Shown here piece after piece: positions 17,673 to 28,800 of a stretch of DNA of 64,000 nucleotides (position 1 is the stretch's first letter; each line of letters opens with the position of its first letter). The translations under genes were made by a program, and so were the position numbers. Source of the stretch: Brevundimonas poindexterae (GTDB lineage: Bacteria; Pseudomonadota; Alphaproteobacteria; Caulobacterales; Caulobacteraceae); the NCBI RefSeq assembly GCF_020524625.1, contig NZ_JAIVLL010000003.1:1-64000 (forward strand), given 5' to 3'. The notes beneath the pieces were generated by a model. It did no database searches, was not told the origin of the DNA, and worked only from the letters and a program-made list of their open reading frames with translations.

Positions 17673-18785
17673 TCAGGGGCGCCCGGGTGACGGGGCCTCG
17701 GACTGGGCGGTGTCGGCCGCAGCGGCCGCCGTGGCGGCGGGCACCGTGCTGATCGCGCTTTCGTCCAGGGCAAAGGCAGTGGTCGGCACGGTGGCCGGCA
17801 TCGGACCCACGTTCTGGGCCGTGCAGGTGGCCAGATCGCTGACGATATGCTGCCCGATGCAGAAGATGTCCTCATAGTGCGGGCGGGCGGCCGCCAGACA
17901 CTGGAACAGGTTCAGCTTCGACATATTGAAGCAGAACTCGCTGTTGGTCTCGACGACCAGGGCGTCCGTATAGGTGCGGAAGTCCTCGCCCCCCGCGCCC
18001 AGAGCTGCGAGCGCCGCAATCGCCAGCGAATTGATCACCGGCCGGGTGTAGGGCGGCTGGAGTTTGATCGGCGCCAGGTCCAGGCCCGAGCCCGCGTGGG
18101 CGGCCGTGAACAGCAGGGTGGCGTCCTCGGCCGACGGCAGCATTTCGACCGCCGAACGGGTCTTGGCACCCTCCAGGCGGGCGTCCCGGTCGTCGATCGG
18201 ACGGATGGCCCAGCGACGGCGCGGATCCTCGCGCCCCTGAATGGTATAGGCGTCTTCCTTCACCGCTTCGGCGATGGTCGACAGGGCCGCGATGTCCTCG
18301 CCCAGGGTGCTGACGATCAGGCCGGCCGCCGCATCGGCGCCGGGCAGGGTCGCCGCATAGGCCGGGTCGGCGATGATGCGGTTGATGACCTCTTCGCGCT
18401 GCACCGGATCGGCGGCGTACTGGCGCACGCCGGCCACGAACTCGGGCGATTGCAGGGCCAGGATGGCGCCATAGGCGATCATGCCCCGCGACAGCTGGGC
18501 CGGCTCATAGGCCGAGCCGGTGCGGATGGCAGTCTGGATGGATTCAGCGTCGGGGAAGCCGGCGTGAATGGTGCCGACCTCGCGGATAAAGGCCACATAG
18601 ATCGACGCGGCCTCGGACACGCCCTGGTTCAGGGCAAGTGCGGGCGGCGGCGGGGGAGGTGGCGGCGGAGGGGGCGGGGGCTCCGGTTCCGTGGCGGCAC
18701 AGGCCGCGACCATGGCAAGGGCAGCGAGGGTGCCGCCTTTCAGCCCCAGCGACAGGGCGGTGGTGGACCGAAGGACTCGGGTCAT
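17673..18785 (-). CDS. Poly-proline lipoprotein of unknown function
   Basis: A 370-residue lipoprotein: the signal ends at a VAAC lipobox, then a PEPEPP run of about 15 residues that is nearly all Pro, then a helical domain without motifs I recognise (residues 60-330; two late Cys-containing segments, FCFNMSKLNLFQC and FCIGQH, and TCTAQN). The ATG at 18785 follows GGGGAAG; a TTG seven codons upstream is less likely. The Pro run could span the peptidoglycan to present the helical domain. No operon partner; L25 is downstream and prs upstream on the same strand. Confidence 0.7.
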   Translation of the reverse strand: MTRVLRSTTALSLGLKGGTLAALAMVAACAATEPEPPPPPPPPPPPPPALALNQGVSEAASIYVAFIREVGTIHAGFPDAESIQTAIRTGSAYEPAQLSRGMIAYGAILALQSPEFVAGVRQYAADPVQREEVINRIIADPAYAATLPGADAAAGLIVSTLGEDIAALSTIAEAVKEDAYTIQGREDPRRRWAIRPIDDRDARLEGAKTRSAVEMLPSAEDATLLFTAAHAGSGLDLAPIKLQPPYTRPVINSLAIAALAALGAGGEDFRTYTDALVVETNSEFCFNMSKLNLFQCLAAARPHYEDIFCIGQHIVSDLATCTAQNVGPMPATVPTTAFALDESAISTVPAATAAAAADTAQSEAPSPGRP

Positions 18786-18879
18786 GGAAAGGGCTTCCCC
18801 ACTCAAGATACTCGGGCGGCACCGATGACAGCGCCGCGATCCGGTCTCTTATAACGCGGGACGAAGCGTTTTCCGACCG

Positions 18880-19815
<936 letters not shown>

Positions 19816-20042
19816 GGCCCGTCATCCTTTCGCCGTCATCGGATCGCCAATAGGGAGGAGAGGGGAGCGTCCGTGATGTGGGCGCTTCTTAACAGCGGGG
19901 CGTCACGCATCAAGCCGCATTCACACCTAATCCGGATCAATTCCGAGCGCGGGGTGCATGTGATTGGCGCTTGGGTTTCGCTGGTGTAGAGATCGCTTCG
20001 TCTTCCGAAGGGCCGCTCCGGCGCGCCCTCCGGCCGGTAACC

Positions 20043-20903
20043 ATGGGGTCGCAATCAGTGCCTGTTTCCAAATTCCGCTCCGGTCTGATCCTGTCGACCG
20101 TCCTTGTGGCGTCGCTGACGGTGGCCGCCTGCAGCAACACGCGTGCGCGCCCCAAGCTGGCCTATGAGGAGCGTCCCGTGGAGATGCTCTACAACACCGG
20201 CTACGAGCGACTGGAGCGCCGGCGCTGGCGGGACGCCATCGACTATTTCCAGGAAGTGGAACGCCAGCACCCCTATTCGGAGTGGGCGCGGCATTCGATC
20301 CTGATGCAGATCTACGCCTATTATCAGAACGGCAACTACACCGAGGCGGTCGCGGCGTCGGACCGGTTCATCCAGCTGTTCCCGGGCAATCCCTCGGCGG
20401 CCTATGCCTATTACATGAAGGCAATCTGCTTCTTCGAGCAGATCACCGATGTGGGCCGTGAACAGGGCTATGCCGAAAACGCCCTGGCGGCGCTCAAGGA
20501 TGTGGCCCGCCGCTATCCGGGCACGGCCTATGCCTCGGATGCCCTGGTCAAGATCGAGATGGTCAATGACCAGCTGGCCGGCAAGGAAATGGCCATCGGC
20601 CGCTACTATCAGCGGGCCCACCAGCCGCTGGCGGCCATGAACCGCTATCGCGTCGTGGTCGACAATCCCGACTTCCAGCGCACGTCGCACGCGCCCGAGG
20701 CCCTCTACCGTCTGGTCGAGGTCAACCTCGAGCTGGGTCTGAAGGATGAGGCGATCCGCAATGGCGCGGTGCTGGGCCACAACTTCCCGGGCAGCCCCTG
20801 GTACGCCGAGGCCTATACCCTGCTGACCCGTCAGGGCGACCGCCCCGAGGTCGAGCCCGAGGCGCGCCGCGAGGGCTGGCTGAGCCGCATCATTCCGGGC
20901 TGA
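20043..20903 (+). CDS. bamD: Outer membrane protein assembly factor BamD
   Basis: A 286-residue BamD lipoprotein of the beta-barrel assembly machine. The signal ends with LTVAAC. Five TPR-like helical repeats follow, starting with YNTGYERLERRRWRDAIDYF and including HPYSEWARHSILMQIYAYYQNGNYTEA-type sequence. Start options are ATG 20043 (used) or a GTG five codons later; both keep the signal peptide. recN follows 87 bp downstream, as in Caulobacter, where bamD lies near the division/envelope cluster. Confidence 0.93.
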   Translation: MGSQSVPVSKFRSGLILSTVLVASLTVAACSNTRARPKLAYEERPVEMLYNTGYERLERRRWRDAIDYFQEVERQHPYSEWARHSILMQIYAYYQNGNYTEAVAASDRFIQLFPGNPSAAYAYYMKAICFFEQITDVGREQGYAENALAALKDVARRYPGTAYASDALVKIEMVNDQLAGKEMAIGRYYQRAHQPLAAMNRYRVVVDNPDFQRTSHAPEALYRLVEVNLELGLKDEAIRNGAVLGHNFPGSPWYAEAYTLLTRQGDRPEVEPEARREGWLSRIIPG

Positions 20904-20990
20904 GTGCCCGACCCCGCATCGTCAGTCCGGTCTGCGGCGCTATGATGTCGGCATGTCGAATCATCCTGACCGCGCGAGAGGCGGCTGCCC

Positions 20991-22742
20991 ATGCTGACCG
21001 CCCTGTCGATTCGCGACATCGTGCTGGTCGACCGGCTGGACCTTGAGGTCGGGTCAGGGCTGACGGTGCTGACGGGTGAGACCGGGGCCGGCAAGTCGAT
21101 CATTCTGGATGCCCTCGGGCTGGCGCTGGGCGCGCGGTCCGATGCCGGGCTGGTCCGGGCCGGAGCGGCCCAGGCGGTGGCCACGGCGGTCTTCGACGCC
21201 CCCACTGATCCCGAATGGCTGGCCGAGGCCCGCGAGCGCGGCCTTGAGGTCGAGCCGGGCGGAGAGCTGATCCTGCGCCGGGTGCTGGGTGCGGACGGAC
21301 GCAGCCGGGCCTTCATCAACGATCAGGCGGTGGGCGTGACGGCCCTGCGGTCCCTCGCCCAGGGACTGGTGGAGGTGCATGGCCAGCACGAGACGGTCGG
21401 TCTGCTGGATGCCCGGACCCATCCCGCCGCCCTCGACTCCTACGGCGGTCTGGCGGGGGAGGTGGCGGGGGTGGCTGCTGCTCATGAGGCGCGCCGCGAG
21501 GCCGAGCGCCATCTGGAAGAGCTGAAGGCGGAGGCCAGTTCTGCGGCGGCCCGCACCGAAGAACTGACGCTGGCGCTGGACGAGCTGGACGCCCTCGCCC
21601 CCCGTGCCGGGGAAGAAGCTGAACTGGCCGGCGAACGGGCCCTGCTGGGCGCGGCGGAAAAGGCGCTGGCCGACCTCGCCGAGGCCCGCGATTCGCTGGG
21701 CGGCGACAAGCTGTCCCAACGGCTGTCTGCGGCGCTGCGCGCGGTCGAGCATGCGCGCGGCCGAGCGCTTCAGGCCGTGCGGCTGGAAGCCGAGAATGCG
21801 GGCACCGCCTCGGAGGCTTCGGGCCATGACCATCCGGTCGTCCTGCGTCTGGCGGCCGCCGCCGAGGCGATCGACCGAACCCTGGTCGAGGCCATGGAGG
21901 CGGTGGCCCAGCTGGATCAGGCGGCCGACGCGCTGGACGTCGAGCCGGGCCGGCTCGACAAGGCCGAGGAGCGGCTGTTCGCCCTGCGCGCCGCGGCCCG
22001 CAAGCTGAACACCACCGTCGAGGAGCTTCCGCGCCTGCGCGAGCGGCTGCGCGAGCAGCTGCGGTTGATCGAGGACGGCGCGGAGGCGCTGACCGCGGCC
22101 GAGCGGGCGGTGACCGCTGCGCGCGCCGCCTATGACGCTGCAGCCGCAGCCCTGTCGGCGCGACGGGCCGAGGCCGGAGAGCGTCTGGCCCGGTCGGTGG
22201 CCGAGGAGTTGGGGCCATTGAAACTGGACCGGGCCCGGTTCCGCGTGGCGCTGGAGCCGCTGGCCGAGGACCGTCGTGGGCCCCGAGGGGCCGAGACGGT
22301 GCGATTCGAAATCTCGACCAACCCGGGTCAGCCGTTCGGGCCGCTGGACACAGTGGCCTCGGGCGGGGAACTGGCCCGGTTCGCCCTGGCCATGAAGGCG
22401 GCCCTGGCGGCGCGACCGGATCAGGCCCAGCCGGTGATGATCTTCGACGAGGTGGATCAGGGCGTCGGCGGTGCCGTGGCCGAGGCCGTCGGGCGTCGCC
22501 TGCAGGGGCTGGCGCAGGGCGGCCAGGTGCTGGTGGTGACCCACAGCCCCCAGGTCGCGGCCCGGGGCCACACCCACTGGAAGGTGCGCAAGGGGGATCG
22601 TGAAGGCGCAACCTTCACCACGGTCGAGGTGCTCGACGCGGCCCAGCAGGGCGAGGAGATCGCCCGCATGCTGTCCGGCGCCGTGGTGACCGACGAGGCC
22701 CGCGCCGCCGCCCGTCGCCTGATCGACAATCCCGGCCAGTGA
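20991..22742 (+). CDS. recN: DNA repair protein RecN
   Basis: A 583-residue SMC-like ATPase of double-strand-break repair. The N-terminal ABC half has Walker A TGETGAGKS near residues 25-33. A long Ala/Glu/Arg-rich coiled coil covers about 155-390. The C-terminal half has the signature TVASGGELARFALAMK, Walker B VMIFDEVDQGVGG and the VTHSPQVAARG switch. Length is typical. I see no LexA box immediately upstream, so damage control cannot be confirmed from this sequence. Confidence 0.97.
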   Translation: MLTALSIRDIVLVDRLDLEVGSGLTVLTGETGAGKSIILDALGLALGARSDAGLVRAGAAQAVATAVFDAPTDPEWLAEARERGLEVEPGGELILRRVLGADGRSRAFINDQAVGVTALRSLAQGLVEVHGQHETVGLLDARTHPAALDSYGGLAGEVAGVAAAHEARREAERHLEELKAEASSAAARTEELTLALDELDALAPRAGEEAELAGERALLGAAEKALADLAEARDSLGGDKLSQRLSAALRAVEHARGRALQAVRLEAENAGTASEASGHDHPVVLRLAAAAEAIDRTLVEAMEAVAQLDQAADALDVEPGRLDKAEERLFALRAAARKLNTTVEELPRLRERLREQLRLIEDGAEALTAAERAVTAARAAYDAAAAALSARRAEAGERLARSVAEELGPLKLDRARFRVALEPLAEDRRGPRGAETVRFEISTNPGQPFGPLDTVASGGELARFALAMKAALAARPDQAQPVMIFDEVDQGVGGAVAEAVGRRLQGLAQGGQVLVVTHSPQVAARGHTHWKVRKGDREGATFTTVEVLDAAQQGEEIARMLSGAVVTDEARAAARRLIDNPGQ

Positions 22743-22815
22743 CGCATCGCCACAGGGGGGCTGCGCCGCAAATTTTCCCTGTATTTTCGGGGCTTGAGAC
22801 CGGGGGCAGGGTGCC

Positions 22816-22842
22816 TTGACCTGACGCCCGACCGCCTATAGG
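22816..22842 (+). promoter_or_regulatory. Promoter of the F0 ATP synthase operon
   Basis: TTGACC at 22816-22821 and CCTATAGG at 22835-22842, with 13 bp between them, fit the Caulobacter housekeeping form (TTGAC, N10-14, GCTANAWC). The transcript would start about 65 bp before atpI. Confidence 0.55.
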
Positions 22843-22911
22843 TTCCGCGCCGAATTCAGACCCCCTCCGACGCCCGCCTTCCGGCGCCAGCATCGGGCGC
22901 TGAGTAGGCAA

Positions 22912-23274
22912 ATGTCCCCGACCGAGGAAACCCGCGAAGAGACAATCAGACGTCTCAACGCCCAGGCCGACTCGCTGAAGGCGCGGGCCACTCCCGAACC
23001 GTCCGAATACGGCGGGGCGGCCGCAGGGTACGGCTATCGCATCATGGCCGAGATGATCGGCGGTGTGCTGGTGGGCCTGGGGGTGGGCTGGGGTTTCGAC
23101 CTGTTTGTCGGAACCGCACCCTGGGGGATGATCGTGGGGACCCTTGCGGGCTTTGCGGTCTCCATCTGGCTGGCGGTGCACTCCGCCAAGAAACTCAGCG
23201 CCCGCGCGCTGAAGGAATTTGGTCCCCCCCGGGACCTTCCGGATGACGCGGACGCGGACGACAACGACCGCTGA
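22912..23274 (+). CDS. atpI: F0F1 ATP synthase assembly protein AtpI
   Basis: A 120-residue small membrane protein at the head of the F0 genes. The N-terminal 35 residues are polar; two hydrophobic segments follow (about 45-65 and 72-92) with the Gly-rich MIGGVLVGLGVGWGFD motif of the AtpI/AtpZ family, then an acidic tail. The family helps assemble the c-ring or carries Mg2+. It is followed 50 bp later by atpB. Confidence 0.88.
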   Translation: MSPTEETREETIRRLNAQADSLKARATPEPSEYGGAAAGYGYRIMAEMIGGVLVGLGVGWGFDLFVGTAPWGMIVGTLAGFAVSIWLAVHSAKKLSARALKEFGPPRDLPDDADADDNDR

Positions 23275-23324
23275 CCGGGCCGCCTCACGGCGATTCGGAG
23301 TTTTGACTTGGGAGACACGGCGGC

Positions 23325-24107
23325 ATGGCCGATCCGATGCATCAGTTCGAGGTTAAGCCGGTGGTGGAGATCGCCCCGGTGAATGTGCCCGGCCTCGGGC
23401 TGGTTGACCTGTCGATCACCAACTCCACGGTCGCCATGCTGGTGGCCGCGACGATCGTCGTCCTGTTCTTTGCCATGGTCACCGCCTCGCCCAAGGTCGT
23501 CCCCGGACGCCTGCAGGTCGTTGGCGAGGGCATGTTCAGCTTCATCGACGATCTGGCGGTCGGTATCATCGGATCGCAGGGCCGGGCCTTCTTCCCGTTC
23601 GTCTTCACCCTGTTCATCTTCATCCTGGCGATGAACATGCTGGGCATGTTCACGGTCTTCACGGCCACCGCGCAGCTGGCCGTCGCGCTGACGTTTGCCC
23701 TGATGACCTTCCTGCTGGTCATCATCGTCGGTTTTGCCAAGAACGGCCTCGGCTTCCTCAAGCTGTTCGCCCCGTCCGGCGTGCCCTGGTACATGTTGCT
23801 GTTCGTGGTGCCGATCGAGGTCATCTCCTTCTTCCTGCGGCCCGTGACCCTGTCGCTTCGTCTGTTCGGCAACATGCTGGGCGGTCACGTCGCCATGAAG
23901 GTGTTCGCCGGCTTCATCGTTTCGCTGGGCGCCGTCGCGTCGGCCGGCGGTGTCGCCTATCTGGCCTATGTCGCCGCCGTCCTGGCCTTCGGTGGCGTTC
24001 TCGCCCTGACGGCGCTGGAGTTCCTGGTCGCCTTCCTGCAAGCCTTTGTGTTCGCGGTCCTGACCTGCGTCTATCTCAATGACGCGGTTCACGCCGGGGA
24101 CCACTGA
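23325..24107 (+). CDS. atpB: ATP synthase F0 subunit a
   Basis: A 260-residue subunit a with about six membrane spans. The proton half-channel Arg lies in SLRLFGNMLGGH near residue 180, and the C-terminal LEFLVAFLQAFVFAVLTCVYL helix is intact. With the c-ring it forms the proton path of the ATP synthase. Part of the split alphaproteobacterial arrangement in which F0 genes are apart from F1 (no F1 genes are in this window). Confidence 0.97.
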   Translation: MADPMHQFEVKPVVEIAPVNVPGLGLVDLSITNSTVAMLVAATIVVLFFAMVTASPKVVPGRLQVVGEGMFSFIDDLAVGIIGSQGRAFFPFVFTLFIFILAMNMLGMFTVFTATAQLAVALTFALMTFLLVIIVGFAKNGLGFLKLFAPSGVPWYMLLFVVPIEVISFFLRPVTLSLRLFGNMLGGHVAMKVFAGFIVSLGAVASAGGVAYLAYVAAVLAFGGVLALTALEFLVAFLQAFVFAVLTCVYLNDAVHAGDH

Positions 24108-24152
24108 CCCTTCCACCCAACCTTCAATCGCTTCATTCAAAGGACTAAAATC

Positions 24153-24377
24153 ATGGAAGCTGAAGCCGCAAAATACATCGGTGCTGGTCTCGCCACCCTC
24201 GGCATGATCGGGGCCGGCATCGGCGTGGGCACGATCTTCTCGGGCTTCCTGCAGGGCGCCCTGCGGAACCCCTCGGCCGCCAGCGGCCAGTTCACCAACC
24301 TGGTTCTGGGCTTCGCCCTGACCGAAGCGCTGGGCATTCTGGCCTTCGTGCTCGGCCTGCTGATCCTCTTCAGCTAA
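24153..24377 (+). CDS. atpE: ATP synthase F0 subunit c
   Basis: A 74-residue two-helix proteolipid. The polar loop is RNPSA, and the proton-carrying acidic residue is the Glu in [12 protein letters not shown] of helix 2. The first helix has the Gly-rich c-ring packing pattern [17 protein letters not shown]. It lies 45 bp after atpB. Confidence 0.97.
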   Translation: MEAEAAKYIGAGLATLGMIGAGIGVGTIFSGFLQGALRNPSAASGQFTNLVLGFALTEALGILAFVLGLLILFS

Positions 24378-24454
24378 ACCTGACGAACCAATCGGGCGGT
24401 GGCAGGTCCTCGCGGATCGCCGCCGCCCGTCGCTCTTTCTGAACCGGACTGACC

Positions 24455-25069
24455 ATGGCTGTGCAATCCAGCGACGCTCCCCCGCCCCAGGACATCCTGC
24501 CGCACACGGCTGCTGCCGTGCGTGACGGAGAGGTCGCGCCATCGGAGACCCACGCGGCCACCGAGGCCGGGCACGAAGCCAGCGGTGGCTTGCCCCAGTT
24601 CGAGTTCCAGTGGTGGGCGGGCCAGATTTTCTGGCTGCTGATCATTTTCGCGGTCCTGTATTTCCTGCTGTCCAGGGTCTTCCTGCCGCGCCTGCGTCGG
24701 GTGAAGGACGAACGGGCCGGCACCATTGCCGCCGCTGTCGAGACGGCCCGGCAGGTCCAGGCCGAAGCTGAAGGCCAGGCCGAGACCGCCAAGGTCGAGG
24801 TCGAGCAGGCCCGCGCCAAGTCCCGCGCGACGGCTGCGGCCGCCAAGGCCCGCGTCACCGAAAGCGCCAATGCCCGTGCCGCCGAGGAAGAGGCCGTCGT
24901 CAACGCCCGTATCGCCGAGGCCGAGGCTGCGATCGGCAAGACCCGCGACGCGGCCATGAGCAATGTGTCCTCGATCGCTGCTGACACGACCCGTGCGATC
25001 GTCGAGAAGCTGACCGGCAAGGCCGCGACCGCCGCCGAGACCGATGCCGCCGTCAAGGGAGTTGCCTGA
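24455..25069 (+). CDS. ATP synthase F0 subunit b' (AtpG/AtpF2)
   Basis: A 204-residue b' subunit. The first 45 residues are a polar Ala/Pro-rich extension, then one membrane helix (FWLLIIFAVLYFLLSRVFLP), then a long Ala/Glu coiled coil. With subunit b it forms the peripheral stalk, the heterodimer usual in alphaproteobacteria. The stop overlaps the atpF start by one base (TGATG). Confidence 0.93.
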   Translation: MAVQSSDAPPPQDILPHTAAAVRDGEVAPSETHAATEAGHEASGGLPQFEFQWWAGQIFWLLIIFAVLYFLLSRVFLPRLRRVKDERAGTIAAAVETARQVQAEAEGQAETAKVEVEQARAKSRATAAAAKARVTESANARAAEEEAVVNARIAEAEAAIGKTRDAAMSNVSSIAADTTRAIVEKLTGKAATAAETDAAVKGVA

Positions 25070-25584
25070 TGCCTGCTTTCTTCACCGGCCATTTCTGGGA
25101 CCTCGGCAATGCCGAGTTCTGGGTCGGCGTTGGCCTGCTCGCCTTCTTCGCCATCCTGGTGGTGGTCAAGGTGCCGGGCATGATCGCCACCCAGCTGGAC
25201 GCCACGGCTACCAAGATCCAGTCCGAGCTGGACGAAGCCCAGCGCCTGCGCACCGAGGCGGAAGCCCTGCTGGCCCAGATCCAGCAGGAGAAAGCCGAGG
25301 CCGAGGCCCAAGCCGCCGACATGCTGAAGGCCGCCGAGGCCGATGCGCGCCGGATGGAAGAGGACGCCAAGGCCAAGCTGGAAGAAGCGCTGGCCCGTCG
25401 TCAGACCCTGGCCGAGCGTCGTATCGCCCAGGCCGAAGCCCAGGCCACGGCCGAGGTAAAGGCTGCGGCGGCCGATCTGGCCATCAAGGCGGCCGAAGAC
25501 ATTCTGGCGGCGCGTCTGGCCTCGCAGAAGTCCGATCCGCTGGTCGATGACGCGATCGCCCAGCTGGGCACGCGCCTGAACTAG
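25069..25584 (+). CDS. atpF: ATP synthase F0 subunit b
   Basis: A 171-residue b subunit: a short N-terminus, one membrane helix (FWVGVGLLAFFAILVVVKVPG, about 18-38) and a coiled-coil arm rich in Ala/Glu/Lys that reaches F1. Coupled to b' by the TGATG overlap; last gene of the operon, followed by a strong hairpin. Confidence 0.95.
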   Translation: MPAFFTGHFWDLGNAEFWVGVGLLAFFAILVVVKVPGMIATQLDATATKIQSELDEAQRLRTEAEALLAQIQQEKAEAEAQAADMLKAAEADARRMEEDAKAKLEEALARRQTLAERRIAQAEAQATAEVKAAAADLAIKAAEDILAARLASQKSDPLVDDAIAQLGTRLN

Positions 25585-25607
25585 ACCTCAGCGCACGCCG
25601 ACCGAAG

Positions 25608-25640
25608 ACGGCCCCGGAGCGCATGCTCCGGGGCCGTTCT
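25608..25640 (+). terminator. Terminator hairpin after atpF
   Basis: A perfect 13-bp stem (25608-25620 with 25625-25637) with GCAT loop lies between the convergent atpF and DUF6789-like genes. The U-run is short (TTCT), so it may serve both directions weakly or slow exonucleases. Confidence 0.65.
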
Positions 25641-25649
25641 CATATCCGG

Positions 25650-26129
25650 CTAGTGCGCGAGGTGGACGTGGTCCCTGATGCGCGACTGGCGCCAGGCGGT
25701 GCCCACCATGCGGGCATAGACATTGCCCAGCACGCCACCGAAGACGGCGTGGGTCAGGACCAGCCAGGCCACCGAGATGAAGCCGGCCCGGATGCCGAAC
25801 ACACCGATCCCGGTCAGCGGGGCGATGGTCAGCCCCATGATCAGGAAGGCCCCGACGGCGAAGACAATGCCCTTGGTTTCGGGGGTTTCAGTCGGCATGC
25901 GCGGACACAGGATGCCGAACAGCGGGCCCAGTATCAGGGTGCCGACGGCGAAGTGTCCGACCCAACCGATCCAGGTGACGGAGTCCATCCCGAGCATCAC
26001 GGAGACCAGTCGGGGAAAGCTGACCGCCCAGGGTCCGATCAGATACTGGGCGACCTCGAGGGCGGATACTGCGAGTGCCGCGATGAAACCGGCAAACATG
26101 CCCTTGTAAACGCGTGACATCATGACCAT
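25650..26129 (-). CDS. DUF6789-like integral membrane protein
   Basis: A 159-residue protein with four predicted membrane helices (about 8-28, 45-62, 75-97 and 105-140). Segments such as GWVGHFAVGTLILGPLFG, FLIMGLTIAPLTGIG and LVLTHAVFGGVLG resemble the DUF6789 family of unknown function. The ATG at 26129 is four bases after GGGAGG; an ATG two codons on is also possible. Convergent with the ATP synthase operon. No function is proposed. Confidence 0.65.
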   Translation of the reverse strand: MVMMSRVYKGMFAGFIAALAVSALEVAQYLIGPWAVSFPRLVSVMLGMDSVTWIGWVGHFAVGTLILGPLFGILCPRMPTETPETKGIVFAVGAFLIMGLTIAPLTGIGVFGIRAGFISVAWLVLTHAVFGGVLGNVYARMVGTAWRQSRIRDHVHLAH

Positions 26130-26220
26130 TGCGCCTCCCAACGCTTGTTTTGGTGTCTGATTACGCAGGGGCATCATACGCCCCTGAGGGGAGATCGCGT
26201 TCACAATGCCGTGCGCGGGG

Positions 26221-27162
26221 TCAGTCGCCGGGCCAGGAGACGCCGGTCAGGGCGGTGGACTGGTCCCACAGCCGGGCCGCGACATCCGCGTCGAGGGCCT
26301 GGTCCGAGGGCACTGCGAGACCGGGCGGACCCTTGATCTCGCGTCGGCCGGTCGGGCCCAGATAGGCGCCGCCGGTCACATCGGCCGAGGTGGCGGCCAT
26401 CAGGATCGGCAGGGCGCCGGCGGCCTGGCTGTGGGTCACCAGAGGCTCGATCAACGGCCGGACGATCCAGCGGTGCACGGACCGACCGATGCGCGATCCC
26501 GTCAGCGGCCCGTTGGCGATCAGGCCGGTGCGCGCGATCCCGGGGTGGGCGGCGACGCTGGTCAGACCCCAGTCGTTGGCCCGGCTGCGGCGATCCAGCT
26601 CAAGGGCGAACATCAGCATGGCCAGCTTCGACTGGGCATAGACGGGCCAGGCCTTGTAGCCGTCGGTATAGTTCAGGTCGTCGAGGCGGATCTGGCCCTG
26701 CCGGTGGGCGATGCTGGACAGCTGCACGACCCGGGCGCCGCCGTTCCGGAGCAGGGGCATCAGCCGGGCGGTCAGGGCGAAATGCCCGAGGTAGTTGGTC
26801 GCCAGTTGCCGTTCAAAGCCGTCCTCGGTCTCCTCACGGCGGGGGAGGGCCATGACGCCGGCATTGTTGATCAGGGTGTCGATCTGCCGCCCTTCCGCCA
26901 GCATACGCTCGGCAAAGGCCTGCACCGAGGCCTGGCTGGCGAGGTCCAGCGCCTCGAACCTCAGTTTTGCATCGGGCTGCTGCGCGCGAATGTCGGCAAT
27001 GGCGGCCATGGCCCGGTCATGGCTGCGCGTCGCCATGATGACGTCGGCGCCATGGGCGGCCAGCGCCCTGGCAGTTTCAAAGCCCGTACCGCTGTTGGCA
27101 CCGGTGACGATGGCGCGCTGGCCGGTGAGGTCGGGAATGTCGCGTGTCGTGAAGGCAGTCAT
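26221..27162 (-). CDS. Short-chain dehydrogenase/reductase
   Basis: A 313-residue classical SDR, close in layout to the retinol-dehydrogenase/WW-oxidoreductase type: cofactor motif TGANSGTG near 20-27, DLAS acid contact, NNAGVM, catalytic Ser in LSSIAH, and YxxxK as YAQSK. The long C-terminal part after PG(I) is usual in this subgroup. An ATG three codons upstream (27171) is the alternative start. Substrate cannot be told. It is followed downstream by 16 bp before the DUF6789-like coding side and lies 43 bp after gcvPB on the same strand. Confidence 0.85.
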   Translation of the reverse strand: MTAFTTRDIPDLTGQRAIVTGANSGTGFETARALAAHGADVIMATRSHDRAMAAIADIRAQQPDAKLRFEALDLASQASVQAFAERMLAEGRQIDTLINNAGVMALPRREETEDGFERQLATNYLGHFALTARLMPLLRNGGARVVQLSSIAHRQGQIRLDDLNYTDGYKAWPVYAQSKLAMLMFALELDRRSRANDWGLTSVAAHPGIARTGLIANGPLTGSRIGRSVHRWIVRPLIEPLVTHSQAAGALPILMAATSADVTGGAYLGPTGRREIKGPPGLAVPSDQALDADVAARLWDQSTALTGVSWPGD

Positions 27163-27205
27163 GCTCCCCATGTCGGGTCGACACGGGGAGCCTGCAAGGG
27201 AAGCC

Positions 27206-28789
27206 CTATTCTGCCGCCATGTTGGAGCCGTCCGGCGCGGTCCAGCGCAGGACCGGCTGCCGGGCGGCCCGGGTCTCGTCCAGACGCTTCATCGGGGCAT
27301 GGAAGGGCGCCCCCTTGAACCGGTCCTTGTCGCCGGCCTTCGCGGCCCCGGCCAGGGCGCGCATGGCGTGGATGAAGCGATCCAGCTCAGCCTTGGACTC
27401 GGTCTCGGTCGGCTCGATCAGCATGGCCCCGTGCACGACCAGCGGGAAGTACATGGTCATGGGGTGGAAGCCCTCGTCGATCATCGCCTTGGCGAAGTCG
27501 AGCGTGGTGATCTCCGTGCCCTTCAGCCATTCGTCGTCGAACAGGGCCTCGTGCATGCACGGTCCTTCGGGGAACGCCGGGCTCATCAGGTCCTGCAGGC
27601 GGGCCTTGATGTAGTTGGCGTTCAGCACTGCATCCTCAGCGACCTGGCGCAGGCCGTCGGAGCCGTGGCTCATCATGTAGCTGAGGGCGCGGACATACAT
27701 GCCCATCTGGCCCTGGAAGGCGCACAGGCGGCCAAAGGCCTGCTCGGCCTCATCCTCTTCGCGCTCGACCAGTTTGAAGCCGTCGCCGGTGTTCACGACC
27801 CAGGGGGCCGGAGCGAAGGGGGCCAGCGCCTCCGACAGCACGACCGGACCCGCGCCCGGCCCGCCGCCGCCGTGCGGGGTCGAGAAGGTCTTGTGCAGGT
27901 TGATGTGCATGGCATCGACGCCCAGATCACCCGGGCGAACCCGGCCAACGATGGCGTTGAAGTTGGCCCCGTCGCAGTAGAAGTAGGCGCCGGCCTCGTG
28001 CGTCAGGCGGCTGATCTCGAGGATGTCGCGCTCGAACAGGCCACAGGTGTTGGGATTGGTGACCATGATGGCGGCCACGTCGTCACCCAGCTTGGCCTCG
28101 AGGTCCGCCAGATCGACCCGGCCGTCCTCGGTCTGGGCGATCTCGACGACCGTATAGCCGACGAAGGCGGCGGTCGCCGGATTGGTGCCGTGGGCGCTGG
28201 TGGGCACCAGCACCTTGTTGCGCGGCTTGTCGGAGCGCAGGCCGTGTCCGGCGGCGCGGTGGGCGGCGCGGATGGCCATCAGGCCGCACAGCTCGCCGTG
28301 CGCGCCCGCCTTGGGCGACAGGGCCACCGCCGGCATGCCGGTCAGGGTGGTCAGCCAGTGGCTGAGCGTGTCCATCAGCTCGAGCGCGCCCTGGACGGTC
28401 GATTGGGGCTGCAGCGGGTGGATGTCCGAGAAGCCCGGCAGGCGTGCCATCTTCTCGTTCAGGCGCGGGTTGTGCTTCATCGTGCACGAGCCCAGCGGAT
28501 AGATGGCCAGATCGATGGCGTGGTTCTTCTGGCTGAGGCGCACATAGTGGCGCATGGCCTCGGGCTCCGACAGGCCGGGCAGGCCGATGGGGTCGCGGCG
28601 AACCAGGTCGCCCAGGTCCGAGGCATCACCCTTCGGCGCAGGCAGGTCGACGCCGGTCTTGCCCCAGCCCTCGCCTTCGAAGATCAGGCCTTCGTTCTGC
28701 AACAGGCCGCGTCCGCCCGTCAGGGTCGCGGGCTTGCTCTCGACGGCGTTCGGCGTGGTCGGACGGCCAACAGTGTTCATGGTGCTCAT
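27206..28789 (-). CDS. gcvPB: Glycine dehydrogenase (decarboxylating) subunit 2
   Basis: A 527-residue C-terminal half of the split P-protein of the glycine cleavage system, which decarboxylates glycine and passes the aminomethyl group to lipoyl-GcvH. The PLP lysine is in [18 protein letters not shown] near 270; [22 protein letters not shown] and [10 protein letters not shown] are intact. Split P-proteins (PA plus PB) are common in alphaproteobacteria. It is 11 bp after gcvPA and the last gene of the riboswitch-led operon. Confidence 0.95.
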   Translation of the reverse strand: MSTMNTVGRPTTPNAVESKPATLTGGRGLLQNEGLIFEGEGWGKTGVDLPAPKGDASDLGDLVRRDPIGLPGLSEPEAMRHYVRLSQKNHAIDLAIYPLGSCTMKHNPRLNEKMARLPGFSDIHPLQPQSTVQGALELMDTLSHWLTTLTGMPAVALSPKAGAHGELCGLMAIRAAHRAAGHGLRSDKPRNKVLVPTSAHGTNPATAAFVGYTVVEIAQTEDGRVDLADLEAKLGDDVAAIMVTNPNTCGLFERDILEISRLTHEAGAYFYCDGANFNAIVGRVRPGDLGVDAMHINLHKTFSTPHGGGGPGAGPVVLSEALAPFAPAPWVVNTGDGFKLVEREEDEAEQAFGRLCAFQGQMGMYVRALSYMMSHGSDGLRQVAEDAVLNANYIKARLQDLMSPAFPEGPCMHEALFDDEWLKGTEITTLDFAKAMIDEGFHPMTMYFPLVVHGAMLIEPTETESKAELDRFIHAMRALAGAAKAGDKDRFKGAPFHAPMKRLDETRAARQPVLRWTAPDGSNMAAE

Positions 28790-28800
28790 CGGTCCGGTCC

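Noticed and set aside
20890..20990. LexA/SOS box before recN
   Set aside because: No alphaproteobacterial GTTC-N7-GTTC site is seen in the gap.
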